Shown: positions 46,001 to 54,985, counted from the stretch's first letter. The stretch is DNA of 64,000 nt from Bacteroidia bacterium (GCA_016218155.1 JACREQ010000042.1:1-64000); one strand, 5' to 3'. The notes: generated by a model not told the origin, from the letters alone. Made by a program: numbers and translations.

Positions 46001-46711
46001 CAAGCTACTAAAAGCTTTTGTTCTAACAACTGTTGTTGATGTAATATTTAAAGCACCACTATATATTGTAGAAGTTGCAGTTGGCTCAGTTCCATCAAGT
46101 GTATATCTAATTGTTGAACCAGCAGTTGCACATGTTATTGTTAAAGATACTGGAGCTGTATTAAAACCAGCCTGCTGGCTAAAAACAGGAGTTGAAACAT
46201 ATTCCTGTACAGACCCTGAATTAGCTGATCCAAATGTTGGGGTTAAAAACAAAGACCATGTAGTAGAGCCATCAGACTGTCTACCCCTTGAATGATTTTT
46301 CTGTGTAGGCAAAAGTACAATATTCTCAAGTATAGTTGCTGACGCATTAGAAAACACAATACTTTCAGGTTTTGTTTGAGTTAATTTAAAATTTGTATGA
46401 ATACTGGCACCAACAACAATATCATTTCCAGAACAAAATACAACCAACCTTCCATTTGCAGCTATAGAAACACCAGACGGAAACTGCCATTTTGTTGGAT
46501 TTGTAGCTTTATCGCTTAAATAGTAGCCTGCAAGATTAACTGCAGTTGCGCTTGAATTATATAATTCTATCCAATCCTCATAGTTTCCATAATTATCTGG
46601 AAAACCGGAAACATTAGAACATGAATACTCATTTATAACAACTTGCGAATTACACAATATTGTTATAGAAAAGAAAAATAACAATAATATTTTCTTATAA
46701 AAGCAAAACAT
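43004..46711 (-). CDS. CotH-kinase/lamin-tail T9SS type B cargo
   Basis: A 1235-residue exported protein starting at ATG 46711 (MFCFYKKILLLFFFSITIL signal segment); a TTG 24 bases earlier is possible but poorer. Domains: lamin tail about 25-125 (VVINEYSCSN, DWIELYNSSA), chitobiase-like C-terminal fold about 175-250 (STIRYTLDGTEPTA), CotH kinase about 260-640 with VNGQYWGLYDMREKVDDAD and the metal-binding WRYCLWDEDATFG near 510-520, a divergent InlB-type repeat about 655-730, one SprB-like repeat about 737-807, Ig and PKD domains, and a type B sorting tail (AISPDSDGNNDVF, LDRWGGVIFETD, HDRSGVVNVIR). CotH proteins phosphorylate protein targets in spore coats; here the kinase would act at the cell surface, which is inference. 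The tail is shared with both neighbours. Confidence 0.88.
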   Translation of the reverse strand: MFCFYKKILLLFFFSITILCNSQVVINEYSCSNVSGFPDNYGNYEDWIELYNSSATAVNLAGYYLSDKATNPTKWQFPSGVSIAANGRLVVFCSGNDIVVGASIHTNFKLTQTKPESIVFSNASATILENIVLLPTQKNHSRGRQSDGSTTWSLFLTPTFGSANSGSVQEYVSTPVFSQQAGFNTAPVSLTITCATAGSTIRYTLDGTEPTATSTIYSGALNITSTTVVRTKAFSSLPGVPPSFIQSNTYFVNASHNLAVLSVYGDNVNTLFGGTTSQPDAAIEYFDKNNQFRVEATGIANKHGNDSWAYNQRGIDFVTKDQYGYDYALRWKLFNYKNRNEFQRIIIKALANDNYPFENGGAHIRDPYVSTITQRGDLYLDARTYEPCVLYVNGQYWGLYDMREKVDDADFTDYYYNSDEKGVQMLKTWGGTWSEYGGVQAQTDWDNLMNYILSNNMAVQSNYNYVDSLYNTKSLVDYFILNSYVVCSDWLNWNTEWWRGINPNANKKKWRYCLWDEDATFGHYINYTGIPDQSAQADPCNPEQIGDMGGQGHVPILNALINNATFRQYYVSRYADLSNTVFSCANMQFVLDSLIALSAPEMPAQIARWGGTVAAWQANVLTLKNFIDDRCAAMSQGMIDCYTLTGPYNINFQVDPPNTGKIKVNSIWVPTYPWNAVYYGNIETILNAVATAPGYTFDFWELVDAVIPNVTTDSVNTTFTGSQTVIAHFKTTVPPIIVSGVPTNSPCFGDNVGSIDLTVSGGTTSSGTYHYQWSNGATTQDIYYLVPGNYTVTVTDDSAGVTVQSYVITQPSQIGLSMSNDLQICVGASATINAYPTGDTPPYYYQWNSGNNTSGFTISPTSDYTYIVTVSGSNGCPSIIDSVRVKVSSGVILNVVANKYNICPNESVQLSVNMTNGGGPPYMIYNSSGNIVTPPITITPLGSGFQTLFVQDGCGSVAQDSVFINVYQNPNPAFLSDKNEGCEPLSVTFNPISVISGQLYSWNFGDIINSSVSNSINPIHDFTNDGIYDVSLTVTSSFGCDSTMHFDNMINVFNAPDARFISNPLVVSIVKPQVFFLNLSEFAYSYLWSFGDGDSSSNLNPMHLYSSVGEYNISLIATSDKGCKDTVFGSVVIRDEYTFYAPNAISPDSDGNNDVFYVLGNAISAKDFHLYVLDRWGGVIFETDKYENNQPSKFGWDGRLKNGSIAAIGSYSWIVKYYDGDGIQHDRSGVVNVIR

Positions 46712-46745
46712 TAATCCCAAAACTTTTAAAAACAATTAATACTAC

Positions 46746-46777
46746 TAAGAAAGGCTAGTTAAAACTAGCCTTTCTTA
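46746..46777. terminator. Hairpin between two cargo genes
   Basis: A perfect 15-base inverted repeat TAAGAAAGGCTAGTT/AACTAGCCTTTCTTA with a 2-base spacer (realistically a 4-base loop), just after the stop of the minus-strand gene at 46781. It lacks a long T-run after the stem, so it may be a weak terminator or an mRNA 3' end protector. It separates the SprB-repeat gene from the CotH gene. Confidence 0.55.
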
Positions 46778-46780
46778 ATT

Positions 46781-49700
46781 TTATCTTATAACATTTACTA
46801 CTCCACTCCTATCATGTTCAATTCGATCGCCATCATAGTATTTTACTAACCATGTATAGCTACCAACAGGAACAATTGCACCACCATTAGCACTTCCATC
46901 CCATCCATATTTTGCAGGCTGTTCTGGGTCATACATATCTGTTTCATAAATTACAGAACCCCACCTGTCAAAAATATAAAGATGAAAATCCTTTGTACTG
47001 ATTCCATTTCCCAATACATAAAAGACATCATTAATCTCATCAAAATCTGGAGATATTGCTGAAGGCGCATAGAAAGTATATTCATCACGAATGAGAATAA
47101 CACTACTCACAGTATCTGAACATCCTTTATCTGTAGTTGCAACAAGGTGCACTAAATAATTTCCTAAATCTGGATACCAGTGCATTGGATTTTCTATACT
47201 AGAAGAATCACCATCTCCAAAAGACCATATATATGTACTTGCAAATTCAGATAAGTTTGTAAAGAATATTTGTGGTTTAATTATACTAGCAACAGCTGGG
47301 GTTGCAACAAAACGTGCATCTGGTGCAGGCCATACACTTATCATTTGTTCGTTAATTAATGTAGTACTACAACCCTGGGGAGAAGTTACTGTTAAAGAAA
47401 CATCAAATGTACCATCTTGTGTAAATTCGTGAACTGGATTCATATCATATGAAATTGCATTATAGCTTGCATCACCGAAATTCCATAAATAAACCTGACC
47501 CGGTTGAACTGATCCAGGCACAAAAGCAACGGTTAAAGGCTCACAACCGGACACAGTATCACTAACAAAACTCACAATAGGACTTGGGTTAACTGTAATA
47601 AAAACTGAATCATGTGCTATAGAACCACAACCATCTTTTACATACAAATATTGCAAACCTGATGTAGCAGGTGATATCATAACCGGAGGAATAAGAATAT
47701 CTCCCTGAGTATTATACACCATATATGGAGGACCACCACCATTAGTCATACTTACACTTAGTTGAGCCGTATCGCCAGGACAAATTGAAGTTGGAGATGC
47801 AATTACATCTACAACAAGAGGCAAAGAAACTAGTACACTAACAATAACAGAATTACTTGTACATCCTCTGGCATCTGTAACAGAAACAGTGTAATTTGTT
47901 GTAGTTACCGGATTAACTCCTATTGAAGGTGGAGATGCAATACCATTCCAATAATAAATATATGCAGGAGTTCCACCACTTGCATTTGCAGATAAATATG
48001 CCCATTCACCAGGACAAATTGAGTGAGTTGTTATAGCAGAAACTACAAGCTGAGCGGGTTGAGTTATAGTTGATGCGCTTACAGTAGAGCAGCCATGTAA
48101 GTCGGTAACTGTTACATTATATAATCCTGCAGATAAATTGCCAAAATTTCCAATAGTGTCTGTTTGTGAGCCTATAGAATAAGTATAATAACCTATACCA
48201 CCAATAATATTAATATCAATACTTCCATCATTCATTCCATAACAAGAAGCATTAATTTTCGAAATTCCTGTTATTGTTAACTGACTTGGTTGAGAAATAA
48301 AAGCTGCTGTGGAAGCAGTACAATAATTAGCATCCGTTACAGTAACGAAATGAGTTCCTGCGCATAAAGTATTATTAACTTGGGCATTTTGTGTACCTGC
48401 AGCCCAATTGTATGTATATGGAGGCGTACCACCTGATCCTGTTATAGTAGCAGAACCATCACAACTTCCATAACAGTTTGTTGCAATAAAATTATTTGCA
48501 GTTGCAATCAATTGTGCAGGCTGAACAATAGTTGTAGTAGTTGTTGTTGAACAACCATTGGCATCTGAAGCTGTTACTGTATAATTACCGGGGCAAAGAT
48601 TATTAGCAACATTTAGTCCTGATCCACTTGACCAATTATAGGCATAAGGTCCTGTACCATTAATTGCAGTAACAGTTGCGCTTCCACTACAAACCCCAAA
48701 GCATTGAGGATTAATTACATTTGAAATTGAAGCTGTAATTGATAAAGGTTGGGTTATAACAACTGTATTAGTTGCAGTACATAAATTTGCGTCAATGGCC
48801 GTAACAGTGTAATTTCCTGCACATAAACTTGTTGCAGATGGCAAAACTGCTGAATTTGACCACACATAATTATATCCTGGAGTTCCACCATTTGCAGATA
48901 CTGTAGCCATTCCATTACATATACCAGAACAAGTTGCATTAGTTGTAGATACTATAGCAACATTTACTTGAGTAGGTTGAGTAATAACAAACGGATTTGT
49001 TACCTGACAACTATTTGCATCTAATATCGTAACAGTATAATTACCAGCAGACAAGCCAGATGCTACATCTATTGAACTAACTCCACCAGTCCAGTTATAA
49101 ATATAAGGAGAAGTTCCACCACTAACTGTTACACTTGCAGTTCCAGTATTATTTCCAAAACAGTTTAAATTAGTTTGGTTAGGTACAACTACAATTGGGT
49201 TTGGAGCAGTGATGGTAAAAGGATATGTTGAAGTACATAAATTAGCATCTGTTACAGTTACGCCATAATTTCCTGCAGGAAATGGAGCACCGGTACCATT
49301 TGACCATGTATATGTATATGCAGGAGTACCACCTGTTGTAGTAACATTCGCAGTTCCATTAGAACCTGTTGCACATGTAACCGGAGATGTTGAAACGTTT
49401 ACATTTAACTGAGGTGGATTATTAACCTGAACTGTCGTAAGTGGACTAAGGCAATGATTATCACTAACCTGTAATGTTATTGACTGTAATCCTGCAGTAC
49501 CCCAATTAACTGTATATGGTCCCGAACCTGTTCCAGAAACTACCGTACCACCTCCAAATGTCCAACCAAAACTTGATGTTGGAGCTGCAGTACCAGTAAA
49601 AGTAATTGTTGAATTTTGACCGAAACAACTTATAGAAGTCGCTGTAAATGTTGAAGTAGGATTTTCAGTAAATGTAATAGCAACTACATCAGAACAAGTT

Positions 49701-50773
49701 AATCCTGTAGAATTTGTTATTGTCCATGTTAAATTATATGTTCCGGAAGCTGTTGCTGTTACCAAAGCAGTTGCAGAATTATTAGGAGTAAAAGAAACTC
49801 CGGCAGGTCCCGACCAGGTAAGATTGTAATCACCCGCTGCAGCTACTGCAGCTAAATTAGTACTTAGTCCACAGACAGAAGCATCGGGTCCAGCATTAGC
49901 AGAACAGGCACTACATGGACCAGGAGCAGTATATGTAGTAGTATAATCACAAAATGCATCTGCAGAAAAAATAAATGTTACAGTATGTACAGAACCATCA
50001 CTATTTAATCCGGTTAAATTGTAGTTTAATGGGCTTGTAAATGGCGCATTAATAGTTTGAGTTGCACCTGCATTATCAGAAATAGTCATTGTACCTGTTA
50101 AAGGTGCATCATGAAATGAAACAGAACCAGAGACACTATATTCATTAGTTCCCGGAGTACATGCTGAAGGGTTTGCAGTGGCGGTTGTAAAACCACAAGG
50201 TGTAACAATTGAGCAATCTGTACTTCCCGCTCCACTTGCACCAAAATTAGATTGCGAAAAAACTATATCACCTGCAGCATTAGAATAATTTGTTATACAC
50301 AATAAATAATACTGACCAGTTACAGCATTTGATATATGAATATTTTCTACCGGGGCAGGGTCATAGCTACAATCAATAGTTGTACCACCTGCACTTCCAG
50401 GGTAAAAACTTGGATCAGTAGTATTATTTGGGCAGCTACTGCAGGTAGCAGTTAATTGTGAACATATTCCTGTCATTGAATTAAATGGACCCCATGCTGT
50501 AAAATCAATATCATTACCAGTTGGAGATGACATGTTAATGGTAATATTACCTGATTGATCTATTAAAAGATAATACCAAACAGGATTAGGTTGTGTATAC
50601 AAACAACTGTAATTAGGTCCGGATTCTGCAGTGTTATTTGTATTCATTGGAAAACCATAAGTAACACCAGAACAAAAAGGATCTGCAATATTACAACTTG
50701 TTCCCTGTGAAAAAGCTTGACTACTTGCAGAAAAAAGAAAAAGGAATAATGAATAAAATAGAAACTTATTCAT
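46781..50773 (-). CDS. SprB-repeat T9SS type B cargo (adhesin)
   Basis: A 1330-residue exported protein. Signal peptide 1-23 (SQAFSQ); residues 24-190 are a PPC-like sandwich (NPVWYYLLIDQSGNITINM) with several Cys. Ig-like regions follow, then about 451-908 six SprB repeats of about 76 residues, with the cores CFGNNTGTASVTVSGGT, AGNYTVTILDAN and VITQPTQ. SprB repeats are named after the mobile gliding adhesin of Flavobacterium johnsoniae. About 908-1235 are Ig and PKD domains, and the last 90 residues a type B sorting tail. The C-terminal 420 residues match the gene at 37205. It starts 6 bases after a small exported gene, forming an operon. Gliding is possible but no gld genes are in this window. 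Confidence 0.9.
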   Translation of the reverse strand: MNKFLFYSLFLFLFSASSQAFSQGTSCNIADPFCSGVTYGFPMNTNNTAESGPNYSCLYTQPNPVWYYLLIDQSGNITINMSSPTGNDIDFTAWGPFNSMTGICSQLTATCSSCPNNTTDPSFYPGSAGGTTIDCSYDPAPVENIHISNAVTGQYYLLCITNYSNAAGDIVFSQSNFGASGAGSTDCSIVTPCGFTTATANPSACTPGTNEYSVSGSVSFHDAPLTGTMTISDNAGATQTINAPFTSPLNYNLTGLNSDGSVHTVTFIFSADAFCDYTTTYTAPGPCSACSANAGPDASVCGLSTNLAAVAAAGDYNLTWSGPAGVSFTPNNSATALVTATASGTYNLTWTITNSTGLTCSDVVAITFTENPTSTFTATSISCFGQNSTITFTGTAAPTSSFGWTFGGGTVVSGTGSGPYTVNWGTAGLQSITLQVSDNHCLSPLTTVQVNNPPQLNVNVSTSPVTCATGSNGTANVTTTGGTPAYTYTWSNGTGAPFPAGNYGVTVTDANLCTSTYPFTITAPNPIVVVPNQTNLNCFGNNTGTASVTVSGGTSPYIYNWTGGVSSIDVASGLSAGNYTVTILDANSCQVTNPFVITQPTQVNVAIVSTTNATCSGICNGMATVSANGGTPGYNYVWSNSAVLPSATSLCAGNYTVTAIDANLCTATNTVVITQPLSITASISNVINPQCFGVCSGSATVTAINGTGPYAYNWSSGSGLNVANNLCPGNYTVTASDANGCSTTTTTTIVQPAQLIATANNFIATNCYGSCDGSATITGSGGTPPYTYNWAAGTQNAQVNNTLCAGTHFVTVTDANYCTASTAAFISQPSQLTITGISKINASCYGMNDGSIDINIIGGIGYYTYSIGSQTDTIGNFGNLSAGLYNVTVTDLHGCSTVSASTITQPAQLVVSAITTHSICPGEWAYLSANASGGTPAYIYYWNGIASPPSIGVNPVTTTNYTVSVTDARGCTSNSVIVSVLVSLPLVVDVIASPTSICPGDTAQLSVSMTNGGGPPYMVYNTQGDILIPPVMISPATSGLQYLYVKDGCGSIAHDSVFITVNPSPIVSFVSDTVSGCEPLTVAFVPGSVQPGQVYLWNFGDASYNAISYDMNPVHEFTQDGTFDVSLTVTSPQGCSTTLINEQMISVWPAPDARFVATPAVASIIKPQIFFTNLSEFASTYIWSFGDGDSSSIENPMHWYPDLGNYLVHLVATTDKGCSDTVSSVILIRDEYTFYAPSAISPDFDEINDVFYVLGNGISTKDFHLYIFDRWGSVIYETDMYDPEQPAKYGWDGSANGGAIVPVGSYTWLVKYYDGDRIEHDRSGVVNVIR
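48050..49420 (-). repeat. Six in-frame SprB repeats
   Basis: Six consecutive coding units of about 225-230 bases in the SprB-type cargo, each with one or two Cys near the start, a GGT-x-PY-x-Y-x-W centre and a TITQP/TxSQP end. They are much more diverged from each other in sequence than the repeats at 38470-40150, indicating an older array. Confidence 0.75.
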
Positions 50774-50779
50774 AATATT

Positions 50780-51418
50780 TTATTTGTTATTTTTTTTAAA
50801 CTCTTCACGACGAATAATTGCTCTATCCAACTGTTCAGTAAACTTTGTTACTGTTCCATCAAATAAATATTTCGCATATCCGCTACTCCACATATGCTGA
50901 ATCTTTGTTTCAAAATAATACACTTGAAAATCATAATAATCAATTAAAGAAGAATCATTACAATTTGTATTAAATGTAAAATCTTTAAATTTAAAATCCA
51001 TTGCTTTTTTTAAAGCCTCATCATTATTTAAAAAAGTTTTTGTTAATATTCTTACATCGCCAACATAAAACTCAGAAATTTTGAAGCTTTCAATTAATTT
51101 TCTTATATCGCTAAAACTATTTGGAATATTTAAAACAAGTTCACCATTTTGAATGTTGGAATTCTCAATTTCAGTAATAGTCAATTCCTTTACAAATTTA
51201 TGTTCTAAAACAGAATTTTTCCACTTATTTTTTACCTCAGAACTTAGGTTTTCCACTGTAAAATCTAATTTTTCTATATTAGTAATATCTTTAGTTATTA
51301 CTTTTTTTGTACCTAATATAAATTTCAAAGTTGGACTATGAGTTTCTTGAGCAAAAAGATTAAACGAGATTAAGCTCACTAACAGTACAATAGCTGAAAT
51401 GTTAAATAAATTTCTCAT
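50780..51418 (-). CDS. Small exported protein in operon with a SprB-type cargo
   Basis: A 212-residue exported protein with signal peptide about 1-24 (FNLFAQ). The mature part has an N-terminal Lys-rich domain with TITEIENSNIQNGELVLNIP, then an FYVGDVRILTKTFLNNDEA segment and a C-terminal Lys/Glu-rich helix. Two regions share a weak beta-alpha-beta pattern (residues 30-105 and 105-190), like a duplicated ferredoxin-like fold, with one Cys at about residue 152. No known family is recognised. It lies 6 bases upstream of the SprB-repeat gene on the same strand, so it is co-transcribed with it; a chaperone or partner role is only inference. Confidence 0.7.
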   Translation of the reverse strand: MRNLFNISAIVLLVSLISFNLFAQETHSPTLKFILGTKKVITKDITNIEKLDFTVENLSSEVKNKWKNSVLEHKFVKELTITEIENSNIQNGELVLNIPNSFSDIRKLIESFKISEFYVGDVRILTKTFLNNDEALKKAMDFKFKDFTFNTNCNDSSLIDYYDFQVYYFETKIQHMWSSGYAKYLFDGTVTKFTEQLDRAIIRREEFKKNNK

Positions 51419-51533
51419 GGTTTTTTATTTTTAAAGACGAAAAAAAAAGCAGATGGTTGTCTATTTAAATAGAGAATAGTGGTAAATATAAAAAAAATAT
51501 TTTTAATCTTGCATCTAAGTTTAAGTTTAGTAA

Positions 51534-53537
51534 ATGTCAAAAAAAGACGAAAAAATCAATCGAGTTTCATTTTTTGAAAATTTCAAGAAATGGCCACTTT
51601 TTATTTACCTTTTAGTTTTTGCAATATATGGCAATACTATTTTTAATAAATATGCACTTGATGATGAATTTGTAATTAAAAATAATGAACAAGTACAAAA
51701 AGGGATAAAAGCAATTCCAGAAATCTTTGTAACTCAATATTTTCAGAATAGCAATGCCAATTTCGGATATAGACCATTTACTAAAGCTGTGTTTGCAATT
51801 GAATATGAAATATTTGGCGAAAATCCTCACGTAAGTCATTTTATAAATGTTTTGCTATTTGCTTTAACATGTACATTATTATTAAAATTATTAATTAAAA
51901 TTATTTTACCTAGAACAGGGCCAATATTCATATTTATAACAATGTTAATATGGATATGTCACCCTATACATACTGAAGTTGTTGCCAGTTTAAAAAACAG
52001 AGAAGAATTACTTTATTTAATCTTTTGTTTACTATCTCTTAAACACTTTATCAATTTTATTGAAAAACAAAAATGGTATTATCTTGTATTTGCTATTAGT
52101 TTTTATATTTTTTCATTTTTAACTAAACAAAGTGCAATTTCATTTGCTTTAATTATCCCAATGGTTTTATGGTTTTTATTTATTAAAACAGAACCTATAA
52201 CTTTAATGATTAAGAATAATTTAAGATTAATTTCCTCTGTTTTAATATTATTTGTGGTTGCCTATATTTTGTATAAAATACCAAATTGGGTTTTCCCATC
52301 TGACAAATTAGAACTTCTTTCTTTTGAAAATCCTTTAAGATTTGAGCATTCAAAATTAGCCAGAATTTCACTTTCTGCTTATGCTATGCTAATTAATATT
52401 AAACTACTTTTCATACCTCATCCTCTAGTTTTCTATTATGGTCAGTTTACCATTCCGGAGGTTAAGATTACTGATTTCTGGGTTTTATTTTCATTATTAC
52501 TTCATGCCATTATTTTATTTTTTACAGTTAAACACTTAAAAAAGAAATCTGTTTTATTATTTGGCACATTGTTTTATTTTCTTGGAATTTTGCCATTCTC
52601 AAACTATTTTATGGAAATTAACGGTATAGTAGCCGAACGCTTTCTATACGCTCCGTCAATTGGCTTTGTAATAGCATTAACATTTATAATATTTAAACTA
52701 ACAAAAACAGCATTTGATGCAAAATCACTTAAATTTACCAACCAGGCTTTAAAGTACATTGTTATAATTATTGTTATAATTTTTTCAATTAAAACCGTAG
52801 CAAGAAATACCAGTTGGAAAGATGGTATGACTCTATATAGAAATGACATTAAATATCTTGAAAATTCAGTTAAAGCAAATGATATTCTTGCTCAGGAAAT
52901 GATGGATAAAATAATCAGAGAAATAAATATTAAAAAACCTTTTGCTGAATTAAAACCCAGCCTTGACAGTATAATATTTTTATATAACCGGACATTGTCA
53001 CTTTTTCCGAATAACCCTAAGGCTCTTAACAACGTTGCAAATGCATATATCAATTTTTACAATAAACCTGAAATAGCACTAGAATATATTCAAAAAGCAT
53101 ATACATTTAAGCAAAATAGTTTTGAGGTAACATTTAATCTTGGACAATGTTACGAGATGTTAAAAAATGACAGTGACGCATTAACATACTACAAATTAGC
53201 ATCAAATATTGATCCTGGCTATCCGAAAACATGGCATAAAATTATTACGCTTTATTATAAATTTAATTTACCGGATAGCGCAAAGTACACCTGCGAAAGG
53301 ATGTTGAAAATTGATACTACAACAGAAATACCATATGTAGGTTTAGGCTATTATTACATATTAAATAAAGACACTGCCAAAGCAGTAAGTTATTGGGAAA
53401 AAGCATTTACAAGAAACCCTCAGAATTATGAAAGAACTTATAGTTTATTTCAGTATTTCAGGGTTCACAAAGATACAATCAAAGCACAATTCTATTACGA
53501 AAAAGCATTAGAAGCAAAGAAATATCAACAAAAATAA
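51534..53537 (+). CDS. TMTC-like O-mannosyltransferase with TPR domain
   Basis: A 667-residue integral membrane protein. Residues about 20-430 hold some ten transmembrane helices of the GT-C glycosyltransferase fold. The TMTC-type signatures are present: the acidic pair Asp43-Asp44 in KYALDDEFVIKNN, GYRPFTKAVFAIEYEIFG, and HPIHTEVVASLKNREELLYL. The C-terminal 200 residues are TPR repeats (NNPKALNNVANAYINFYN, AFTRNPQNYERTYSLF). In animals TMTC enzymes transfer mannose from dolichol-P-mannose to cadherin domains; many bacteria encode relatives. Here it could glycosylate the exported Ig and PKD proteins, which is inference from context. It is divergent from the gene at 51418. Confidence 0.82.
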   Translation: MSKKDEKINRVSFFENFKKWPLFIYLLVFAIYGNTIFNKYALDDEFVIKNNEQVQKGIKAIPEIFVTQYFQNSNANFGYRPFTKAVFAIEYEIFGENPHVSHFINVLLFALTCTLLLKLLIKIILPRTGPIFIFITMLIWICHPIHTEVVASLKNREELLYLIFCLLSLKHFINFIEKQKWYYLVFAISFYIFSFLTKQSAISFALIIPMVLWFLFIKTEPITLMIKNNLRLISSVLILFVVAYILYKIPNWVFPSDKLELLSFENPLRFEHSKLARISLSAYAMLINIKLLFIPHPLVFYYGQFTIPEVKITDFWVLFSLLLHAIILFFTVKHLKKKSVLLFGTLFYFLGILPFSNYFMEINGIVAERFLYAPSIGFVIALTFIIFKLTKTAFDAKSLKFTNQALKYIVIIIVIIFSIKTVARNTSWKDGMTLYRNDIKYLENSVKANDILAQEMMDKIIREINIKKPFAELKPSLDSIIFLYNRTLSLFPNNPKALNNVANAYINFYNKPEIALEYIQKAYTFKQNSFEVTFNLGQCYEMLKNDSDALTYYKLASNIDPGYPKTWHKIITLYYKFNLPDSAKYTCERMLKIDTTTEIPYVGLGYYYILNKDTAKAVSYWEKAFTRNPQNYERTYSLFQYFRVHKDTIKAQFYYEKALEAKKYQQK

Positions 53538-53543
53538 TTGTAC

Positions 53544-54824
53544 TTATTTGTTATAATAATAATCAATAAATACAATTTTTTCATTAAAATTATAATTATT
53601 AAGAACTGTTGAATTCGGATAATTTAATACCGATATATTATTACTGTCAACAAGATATAAATATTTAGAAATATCTTCAAATTTCATGAAATCTGCTTTA
53701 TTACCCGAAGCATAAATAGTTGAGTTTCCATAAAATTTTTCAACTAATCTTAACTCATTTCCAACAGATAATAAATATTGATTATCCCAAGTTTCTATTG
53801 CGTAATTATACAATCCTACAATTTGATTGCCAAAAGTTTGCAAATTGTTAATTTCTGTATAATAAGTGTACATCTGAATATTATTTAAACTTTTACCCCA
53901 CACGATCACAGAATTGGCATCGTGTGATAAAATGTTATATGGTAAAAAATTAATCATATATTTTGAAATAAGACCTCCATTGGGATATAATAATTGAATT
54001 GAATAATTACTTGATAAATTCTCCTCAACAAAAGCAAATAAATTATTATCACAGAAATTAAAAAAAATCGGAGCACCACTTGTAATTGAATTCATCTTTT
54101 TCACATTTCCCATATTATCATAACCATAGATATAACCGTTTGCATCTGTTACATAAGTATAATTCTCATAAACCTTTGCTTCTCCTTTAAAAACATGACC
54201 AGGAGCTGTTAATCCTGTCTTTTGCCATACTTCCTGAAAATCGGGTAATGAGTAGGAAATCAAATTACCATCATCTGATAAAAATGATATTTGCTCTGAA
54301 TAACTATTTACACATGAACTGATAATATTTTTTGAAATATAACCAACCTGATTAAAACCAGCCGAATTATCGATACAATAAATTTTCAAACCTGATAAAT
54401 CTCTTACTCCAACATAAACAGATTTTAATGCTCTTTGAATTCCAATAATATTTACCTTAATAAATTTATTTACAATATTCTCACCATCATCAGCGTGAAT
54501 TACTAAATAATAAATTCCGGTTTCAAAATACTTATTATTGAAAAAATAAAATTCGTCTATGTTTATTTCACTTCCCGAAAAAGTTTTTACCATAGAAGTT
54601 GTAAATACCTGCAATTGTTCATTTACAATATAAACAGAAACAGTTAATGGTCCATAATCATCTGCTATATTAACCTTTACCCTTACACTATCTATAGCAT
54701 TTAAAGTAATATTGGCCTGAGGATACAAAGAATTAATTACAGGAGCCTCATTCTTTTTTTCTTTTTTACAGGCTAAAGTCAGAAACAATGAAGTAATTAA
54801 CAACAGAGTACAAATAAATCTCAT
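53544..54824 (-). CDS. Beta-propeller-like lipoprotein
   Basis: A 426-residue lipoprotein starting at ATG 54824 (MRFICTLLLITSLFLTLAC lipobox); an upstream in-frame ATG at 54896 would put 24 residues before the signal peptide and is unlikely. Residues about 25-125 form an Ig-like domain (APVINSLYPQANITLN, YYLVIHADDGENIV). The rest is made of four-stranded repeats with GYIYGYDNMG, ISFLSDDGNLISYSLP and YTYVTDANGY, consistent with a PQQ- or WD-like propeller. No catalytic residue is recognised. The stop is 6 bases from the convergent TMTC-like gene. Confidence 0.78.
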   Translation of the reverse strand: MRFICTLLLITSLFLTLACKKEKKNEAPVINSLYPQANITLNAIDSVRVKVNIADDYGPLTVSVYIVNEQLQVFTTSMVKTFSGSEINIDEFYFFNNKYFETGIYYLVIHADDGENIVNKFIKVNIIGIQRALKSVYVGVRDLSGLKIYCIDNSAGFNQVGYISKNIISSCVNSYSEQISFLSDDGNLISYSLPDFQEVWQKTGLTAPGHVFKGEAKVYENYTYVTDANGYIYGYDNMGNVKKMNSITSGAPIFFNFCDNNLFAFVEENLSSNYSIQLLYPNGGLISKYMINFLPYNILSHDANSVIVWGKSLNNIQMYTYYTEINNLQTFGNQIVGLYNYAIETWDNQYLLSVGNELRLVEKFYGNSTIYASGNKADFMKFEDISKYLYLVDSNNISVLNYPNSTVLNNYNFNEKIVFIDYYYNK

Positions 54825-54935
54825 ATTAGGAACATTGTTATTTATTTTGATACTCTTATTTGATTGCATGCCATAAAGTTCAGAATTTTTCAACAAAATA
54901 CAAACATTTGGTGTTAAAAAAACAAATATTAATTA

Positions 54936-54968
54936 TTGCACTGCATCATTAATCAATTCCTAAATTTG
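54936..54968 (+). promoter_or_regulatory. Bacteroidetes-type promoter TTG-N22-TAAATTTG (dnaB)
   Basis: TTG at 54936-54938 and TAAATTTG at 54961-54968 are 22 bases apart, a full match to the phylum consensus. The -7 element ends 17 bases before the dnaB ATG, implying a leader of about 10 bases. Confidence 0.7.
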
Positions 54969-54985
54969 AATCCGAAATAACAAAT

